A stretch of DNA of 64,000 nucleotides from Lachnospiraceae bacterium (GTDB lineage Bacteria; Bacillota; Clostridia; Lachnospirales; Lachnospiraceae). This document shows positions 60,210 through 64,000 of this stretch, piece after piece. Numbering within the stretch: position 1 is the stretch's first letter; each line of letters opens with the position of its first letter. Location of the stretch: contig AP025576.1 in assembly GCA_022845955.1 (NCBI GenBank), positions 4,464,001 to 4,528,000 on the forward strand, given 5' to 3'. The position numbers were made by a program, and so were the translations under genes. The notes beneath the pieces were generated by a model. That model made no database searches and was not told the origin of the DNA. It saw only the letters and a list, made by a program, of their open reading frames with translations.

Positions 60210-61130
60210 TTACAGGAAGCTTTCGCCGCGTATCAGCTTGGACATGGTGTTCGCAAAGAACAGAAGGATAAGGCTGACTACGCTCTTAAGCATACTGATT
60301 GCAACGGATACGGAATAGCTGCCGCTTCCCATCGCGGTATTGTATACGTACAGGTCAAGTACCTGAATGGTTTCTTTGTTAAAAGCATTCTGGAATACAT
60401 AGTACTGTTCCATTCCGTTGGAAAGGAAATTGGCAATGTTGAGCATGAGCAGGACGAAGTAAGTGGGAAGGAGACTGGGAATCGTGATATACCATATCAT
60501 CTGCATCCGCGATGCGCCGTCCACCTTGGCCGCCTGGTACATTTCATCATCGATTCCGGATATTGCCGCTATGTACATGATGGCCGACCAGCCCAGGTTT
60601 TTCCAGGTCAGCCACAGCCACATTGTCAGCCACACATGCTCGGAGGACTGCAGGAAAAGAATCGGCTCCGTGGTGATCCCCAGATTCTGCAGCAGGGTAT
60701 TCGCCATACCTGTGCTGTTGAAAAGGCTGTAAGCTACGGAATAAACGAGCACCCAGCTGATGAAATTAGGCAGTGTGGTCACTGTCTGTACAAATTTACG
60801 GAAGGGTACGCAGCGCAGCTCATTCATGAATACGGCGAATATCATTGGCAGCCAGGAAGTCGCAAGCGTAATGCCGCTCATAGCGAAGGTGTTCTTGAGA
60901 ACCTGCAGAAGCTGGTTGATTTTAATCGGGTTCTCCACCAGGGACTTAAACCATTTCAGTCCGACAAAATCATGAATGGAGAATGGCTTGGGCGGTTTAT
61001 AATCGAAAAAGGCATATACCCAGCCATACAGAGGGTAATAGGAAAATATTAAGACCAATACAATAAAGGGCAGTACATAAAGGAACATTTTGATAGAATT
61101 CCATTTTTTCTTATTCTGAAAAAGATGCAT
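60210..61130 (-). CDS. Sugar ABC transporter permease, LplB type (locus 4)
   Basis: 306 residues from ATG 61130, preceded by GGAGGAAGGGAGAG. Six helices; EAA loop MYQAAKVDGASRMQMIWYITIPSLLP. First gene of the 21-kb arabinoxylan operon; it is directly behind the promoter and LacI operator at 61167-61225. Confidence 0.92.
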   Translation of the reverse strand: MHLFQNKKKWNSIKMFLYVLPFIVLVLIFSYYPLYGWVYAFFDYKPPKPFSIHDFVGLKWFKSLVENPIKINQLLQVLKNTFAMSGITLATSWLPMIFAVFMNELRCVPFRKFVQTVTTLPNFISWVLVYSVAYSLFNSTGMANTLLQNLGITTEPILFLQSSEHVWLTMWLWLTWKNLGWSAIMYIAAISGIDDEMYQAAKVDGASRMQMIWYITIPSLLPTYFVLLMLNIANFLSNGMEQYYVFQNAFNKETIQVLDLYVYNTAMGSGSYSVSVAISMLKSVVSLILLFFANTMSKLIRGESFL

Positions 61131-61166
61131 ACGTCTCTCCCTTCCTCCAAAGAGTTATTTATACTT

Positions 61167-61180
61167 GTTTATCGTTAAAC
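61167..61180. promoter_or_regulatory. LacI-family operator of the arabinoxylan operon
   Basis: GTTTATCGTTAAAC, with the central CG and near-symmetric arms of LacI-family sites. It begins 15 bases downstream of the -10, covering about +9 to +22, so a bound repressor would block elongation. The reverse complement, changed at one end base, recurs upstream of the regulator gene (62754-62767). Confidence 0.75.
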
Positions 61181-61195
61181 CTTTTGCTTAGTTGG

Positions 61196-61225
61196 ATTAT
61201 ATAACTGTTTTCCATCAAATGTCAA
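61196..61225 (-). promoter_or_regulatory. Sigma-A promoter of the arabinoxylan operon
   Basis: On the minus strand TTGACA (61220-61225), 18-base spacer, TATAAT (61196-61201). Both boxes match consensus perfectly. Upstream DNA is A/T-rich, suitable for an UP element. Confidence 0.8.
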
Positions 61226-61341
61226 TATAACTTTTCAAATTTTCATTTTTTTATACATTTAGCACAAAATATAATATTTTTAAAACCCATAAGTTCTTTG
61301 TTTTTGTAGTATATTTATAATTACTCCAACATATTACACTT

Positions 61342-61355
61342 GTATATCGTTTTAC
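61342..61355. promoter_or_regulatory. Second, weaker LacI-type operator-like site
   Basis: GTATATCGTTTTAC, matching GTTTATCGTTAAAC at 11 of 14 positions and lying 175 bases upstream of the first site, a spacing that would allow a repression loop. Confidence 0.4.
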
Positions 61356-61573
61356 ATATTATTGTATTGTTCCAAAAACATAAACCCTTTTTTGTGATTC
61401 CTTGGTAACCGTTTTGACTGCCCTTTTCAAAAACAGGGAACAGGAAAGATGCTTTGGCCGGCATTCTCTCTTTCTGCAAAGGACCAAACGTCCGGATCGC
61501 CGGACCCGCACGACGGATCGCCGTTGCTTCCGCGGCCATATTTCCCCGGCGCGGATGGCGCATCCCCCGGAGG

Positions 61574-61612
61574 TTTTTGTTTCATAGGACGAACTTTTCT
61601 ATGAAACAAAAA
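61574..61612. other. Hairpin overlapping the lacI terminator
   Basis: 14-bp perfect stem TTTTTGTTTCATAG / CTATGAAACAAAAA. Its A-rich arm shares bases 61608-61612 with the terminator stem at 61608-61649, so the two cannot form fully at once. Confidence 0.6.
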
Positions 61613-61649
61613 AGGGATTGTATGCCCGTAGGTATACAATCCCTTTTTT
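61608..61649. terminator. Terminator of the LacI-family regulator gene
   Basis: 16-bp perfect stem AAAAAAGGGATTGTAT / ATACAATCCCTTTTTT with a 10-base loop, 9 bases after the regulator's stop. U tracts on both strands. Confidence 0.85.
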
Positions 61650-61657
61650 CCTGCCTG

Positions 61658-62713
61658 TTAAAGCTTCTTCTTCACTGAACTCCTTACAACAAGAGAACAG
61701 GGAATCGCAATCTCAACAGGACGGTTTTCGGAAACTTCTTCCGTTTCCGTCTCTCCGTCAATGCACTCCAAAAGCATTTCCGCCGATTTCCGGCCGATTT
61801 CGGACAGAGGCAGGCGCATGGTTGTCAGGGCCGGCCGGAAATATTCCGCCACATCCTGATTATCAAATCCGGCAACCGATATATCCTCGCCGGCCTTCAG
61901 TCCCTGTTCCTCCAGATAATCATAAACACCGCCGGCCATCAGATCCGACATGCAGAAGATCGCCGAAACCCCGGCATCCACAATCGCCCCCGCCTGTTCG
62001 TAGCCTGATTCCCGGTTCCAGGCACCGTAACGGACCCAATCCGGATTATAGGGAACTCCGGCTTCAAACAAAGCCTTCTGCGCGCCAAGAAGCCTTTTTT
62101 TCGTATGGATATTATCCGGCCGTCCGCCGATGATGCCTATCTGCTTATGTCCCATGGATAGCAGGTATTTCACCATATCATACCCTCCCTTTTCGTCCTC
62201 AATCACCACGGAGGGTACTCTGGGAGAATCCGTATACGCGTAAGCCATCACCGCAGCCATTCTAAGCTCCTCCTTAAAAGGATGGATAATCCGGGCATGG
62301 CCCGCCACATAAATCAGTCCGTCCACCTTAATGGAACGAAGCTCCTGCAAAGCCGGCTCCAGCACGGAACGGTAAGCTTCTTCGTTATTGAACCAGGACT
62401 CCTGCCATCTGGCATACAGACGCAGGTTCTGTACAATCGTCCGATACCCGTTTTCTTCGCAGCATGACATAATGCTTTCTATCATTCCCGGGGTACTGAA
62501 CTGGGAAATATCCTCCGCAATGATACCGATCATTTTCGTTTTCTGGTTCCGCAGCCCCTGGGCAATATAATTCGGCTGATACCCCCTTCTTTTCACGACA
62601 TCCAGCACCTTCAGACGGGTCTCCTCACTCACCTTGGGTTTCCCGTTGAGGATATTGGAAACCGTGGTTGCCGAAACATTACATTCTCTGGCAATTTCCT
62701 TTAGTGTAACCAT
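61658..62713 (-). CDS. LacI-family transcriptional regulator
   Basis: 351 residues from ATG 62713, with AAGGAGAAGG about 12 bases upstream. The N-terminal helix-turn-helix reads TLKEIARECNVSATTVSNILNG, with the hinge helix ending near residue 56. Residues 60-340 form a periplasmic-binding-protein-like effector domain (MIGIIAEDISQF, IGIIGGRPDN, ISVAGFDNQD). It is encoded upstream of, and in the same direction as, the arabinoxylan operon. Matching operators lie upstream of both itself and the operon, so it probably represses both and is released by a xylose- or arabinose-containing sugar. The inducer is unknown. Confidence 0.94.
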   Translation of the reverse strand: MVTLKEIARECNVSATTVSNILNGKPKVSEETRLKVLDVVKRRGYQPNYIAQGLRNQKTKMIGIIAEDISQFSTPGMIESIMSCCEENGYRTIVQNLRLYARWQESWFNNEEAYRSVLEPALQELRSIKVDGLIYVAGHARIIHPFKEELRMAAVMAYAYTDSPRVPSVVIEDEKGGYDMVKYLLSMGHKQIGIIGGRPDNIHTKKRLLGAQKALFEAGVPYNPDWVRYGAWNRESGYEQAGAIVDAGVSAIFCMSDLMAGGVYDYLEEQGLKAGEDISVAGFDNQDVAEYFRPALTTMRLPLSEIGRKSAEMLLECIDGETETEEVSENRPVEIAIPCSLVVRSSVKKKL

Positions 62714-62753
62714 TTTTAAACAATACCTTCTCCTTATGGAATTAGCAAATCCA

Positions 62754-62767
62754 TTTAACGATAAACA
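62754..62767. promoter_or_regulatory. LacI-family operator of its own gene
   Basis: ATTTAACGATAAAC, the reverse complement of the operon operator except for one end base. It lies in the leader, about 50 bases after the predicted transcription start and 41 before the ATG, which suggests autoregulation by roadblock. Confidence 0.7.
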
Positions 62768-62822
62768 TAAATAAAAAAGAGTTTTCTACACATCAGTCCT
62801 CTTTTTCTGTAAATTATAAGGA

Positions 62823-62851
62823 ATTATAGCATTGTTAACCACAGCACGCAA
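62823..62851 (-). promoter_or_regulatory. Promoter of the LacI-family regulator
   Basis: On the minus strand TTGCGT (62846-62851), 17-base spacer, TATAAT (62823-62828) preceded by TGC (extended -10). Confidence 0.7.
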
Positions 62852-62926
62852 GTATTATTCATTTTAACATTTTGTTTTCTTTGTAATTAAGTCTTAAACC
62901 AGGTGTGTTATTTGTTTACCTCTAAC

Positions 62927-62998
62927 CAAAAAAACAGTTCACCCCCCGTTCAGGACTGTGCCGTCATGGCTGCGTGTCCCAAAACAGGGTGTGAACTG
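62927..62998 (-). terminator. Terminator of the SGNH esterase gene
   Basis: CAGTTCAC / GTGAACTG arms extended by a CCC/GGG pairing around a 50-base loop with further internal pairing; on the minus strand it is followed by TTTTTTT. Confidence 0.65.
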
Positions 62999-63039
62999 CT
63001 TTCATGGCTTGTAACAGTTCCGGCAGGTCTGAACCGTTA

Positions 63040-64000
63040 TCACGGCTTCAATACCGTATCCAGAACCTGTGCCTGGACCCTTGCCAGATAGTCATTGGGA
63101 TGGTTCAGCAGATTCCCGGTCAGATCAAGATACCGCTTTCGTTCCATCATCGTCCGCTGGACATCCTGCACATCCGCAAGCACAATACCCTGTCCGCACA
63201 AAAGCCGCAGGCTTCTGGCATATTCTCCCTGGTGTGCGCAAAAATGCATGGGGTCGGTATCCGCCAGCGGATTGGGAAGGGTGGTGGCAATCAGGACAAA
63301 TTCCGTTTGCGGCGATTCTCTGCGGATCGCATTCAGCAGGCACTTCGTCCTTTCCCGGTATTCCGCTCCTGTGCACCTGTCATTCATCCCGAAGCCCAGA
63401 AGAACCAGATCCGGTTTATAGGAAGCCGCTCTCTCTGCGGCATTTTCTATGGCCCATTGGGTATCCTTCCCGCCTGCTGATGTATTTATGAATTCAATAT
63501 CCGTCTTATAATAGTCCCGCAGGCTTTCCATAAGCAGCTCCGGCCACAGAGGCTGCCCCGGTTCCAGCCCATACAGGCCGCTGCAGTCACAGCCGCAGGA
63601 AATACTGTCGCCGTACAGGACGATGCGTACCTTTTCTTTCCGCTTTAACTTTCCGTACACACGGGGAAGGCGGGCGATCCGGGAAACGGGCCGCCATCCC
63701 TTCCACTCCTCCTTCGCTTCATAGGTAACCGCAATCTGCCAGCGGGTAACAAACTCCGGATTCCCTATGGCATTCAGGTTCAGGAACCTGCCGTCCGATA
63801 CGGCCACCGGACCAAAATCCAGCTTTACGGCTCCGCCATCCTGCCCTTTCTGCGCTTCTTCCAGAGAGGCGTAATAAAAAGTCTCCCAGCCGGTATGGGG
63901 AATCCGGCTGTCTCCGGTAAGGCACAGCCGGCCCGCCTCCACATACCAGTCACGTCCCGCCTCAAAGCACTGTGTCTGATCATAGCTTTCTACCTTGATT
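63040..64000 (-). CDS. SGNH/GDSL-family carbohydrate esterase, 5' end cut off
   Basis: The frame stays open to the window edge, so at least 320 residues are visible and the true start lies outside, probably just beyond IKVESYDQ. The N-terminal 110 residues look like a beta-sandwich. The SGNH fold follows: block I YGDSIS (nucleophile Ser), block II Gly in NTSAGGKD, block III GFGMND (Asn), and the late NHPND with the catalytic His. The two-domain layout resembles CE2/CE3-type acetylxylan esterases. A signal peptide cannot be judged. Next to the arabinoxylan operon and its LacI regulator it likely deacetylates xylan oligomers; this is inference from position. Confidence 0.85.
   Translation of the reverse strand, partial: IKVESYDQTQCFEAGRDWYVEAGRLCLTGDSRIPHTGWETFYYASLEEAQKGQDGGAVKLDFGPVAVSDGRFLNLNAIGNPEFVTRWQIAVTYEAKEEWKGWRPVSRIARLPRVYGKLKRKEKVRIVLYGDSISCGCDCSGLYGLEPGQPLWPELLMESLRDYYKTDIEFINTSAGGKDTQWAIENAAERAASYKPDLVLLGFGMNDRCTGAEYRERTKCLLNAIRRESPQTEFVLIATTLPNPLADTDPMHFCAHQGEYARSLRLLCGQGIVLADVQDVQRTMMERKRYLDLTGNLLNHPNDYLARVQAQVLDTVLKP

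Larger units (their letters stand above)
61131..61657. other. 527-base control region between the arabinoxylan operon and lacI-type gene
   Basis: Holds the operon promoter and operator near 61167-61225, an AT-rich stretch of about 150 bases, a second operator-like site at 61342-61355, a small GTCCGG / CCGGAC hairpin near 61490, and two overlapping hairpins at 61574-61649 ending the regulator's transcript. No convincing gene was seen. Confidence 0.7.
62714..63039. other. 326-base intergenic region upstream of the LacI-type gene
   Basis: Holds the regulator's operator (62754-62767) and promoter (62823-62851), and the terminator of the SGNH esterase gene (62927-62998). No further gene was seen. 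Confidence 0.7.

Overview
The window looks like a chromosomal segment of a gut Lachnospiraceae (Clostridia). The evidence is intermediate GC, strong AGGAGG-type ribosome binding sites, several CUT1 sugar ABC importers without their own ATPase, YesM/YesN-type two-component pairs, and many signal-less (cytoplasmic) glycoside hydrolases. No tRNA, rRNA, CRISPR, phage or insertion-sequence genes were seen. Nearly all of the window is carbohydrate-utilisation DNA.

Layout. (1) 1-5830, housekeeping and miscellaneous: a DnaJ-like chaperone cut by the window edge, a small Cys-rich HEMGH protein, a UDG-like protein, a small membrane protein, a UvrA-like ATPase and a small Cys-containing protein. (2) 6015-14795, importer locus 1: lipoprotein, two permeases and a GH51 arabinofuranosidase on the minus strand, divergent from a YesN/YesM pair on the plus strand. 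(3) 15004-16237: a small ORF and a PAS-GGDEF diguanylate cyclase. (4) 16250-24794, importer locus 2: two permeases, lipoprotein, YesN, YesM and a TIM-barrel glycosidase-like protein, with a second PAS-GGDEF copy divergent at 25005. (5) 26270-29087: an uncharacterised glycosidase-like protein and a small nitroreductase. (6) 29140-39872, importer locus 3: a membrane-anchored AraC regulator, lipoprotein, two permeases, a Cys-type sulfatase, a GH110-like beta-helix enzyme and a second Cys-type sulfatase. This looks like uptake and cytoplasmic breakdown of a sulfated galactoside. (7) 40161-61130, importer locus 4: about 21 kb on one strand behind a LacI-controlled promoter. It holds two permeases, a lipoprotein, a GH10-GH120 fusion, GH43, GH51, a type-B carboxylesterase, GH31, a second GH43, a beta-lactamase-like serine hydrolase, GH39 and a second GH51. 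This is a nearly complete cytoplasmic arabinoxylo-oligosaccharide degradation set. (8) 61658-64000: the LacI-family regulator and a truncated SGNH esterase.

How the genes fit together. Each importer brings in oligosaccharides, and the adjoining signal-less hydrolases take them apart inside the cell. Locus 4 covers the backbone (GH10, GH120, GH39), arabinose branches (GH51, GH43), alpha-xylosyl ends (GH31) and acyl groups (esterases). No ABC ATPase is encoded here, so a shared MsmK-type ATPase elsewhere is likely. Hairpins and terminators flank the lipoprotein genes, which would give the binding protein more transcript than the permeases or enzymes. Points that stand out: the GH10-GH120 fusion, the sulfatase/GH110 operon, duplicated PAS-GGDEF genes with a converted tract, and two related leaders that can pair with their own ribosome binding site.
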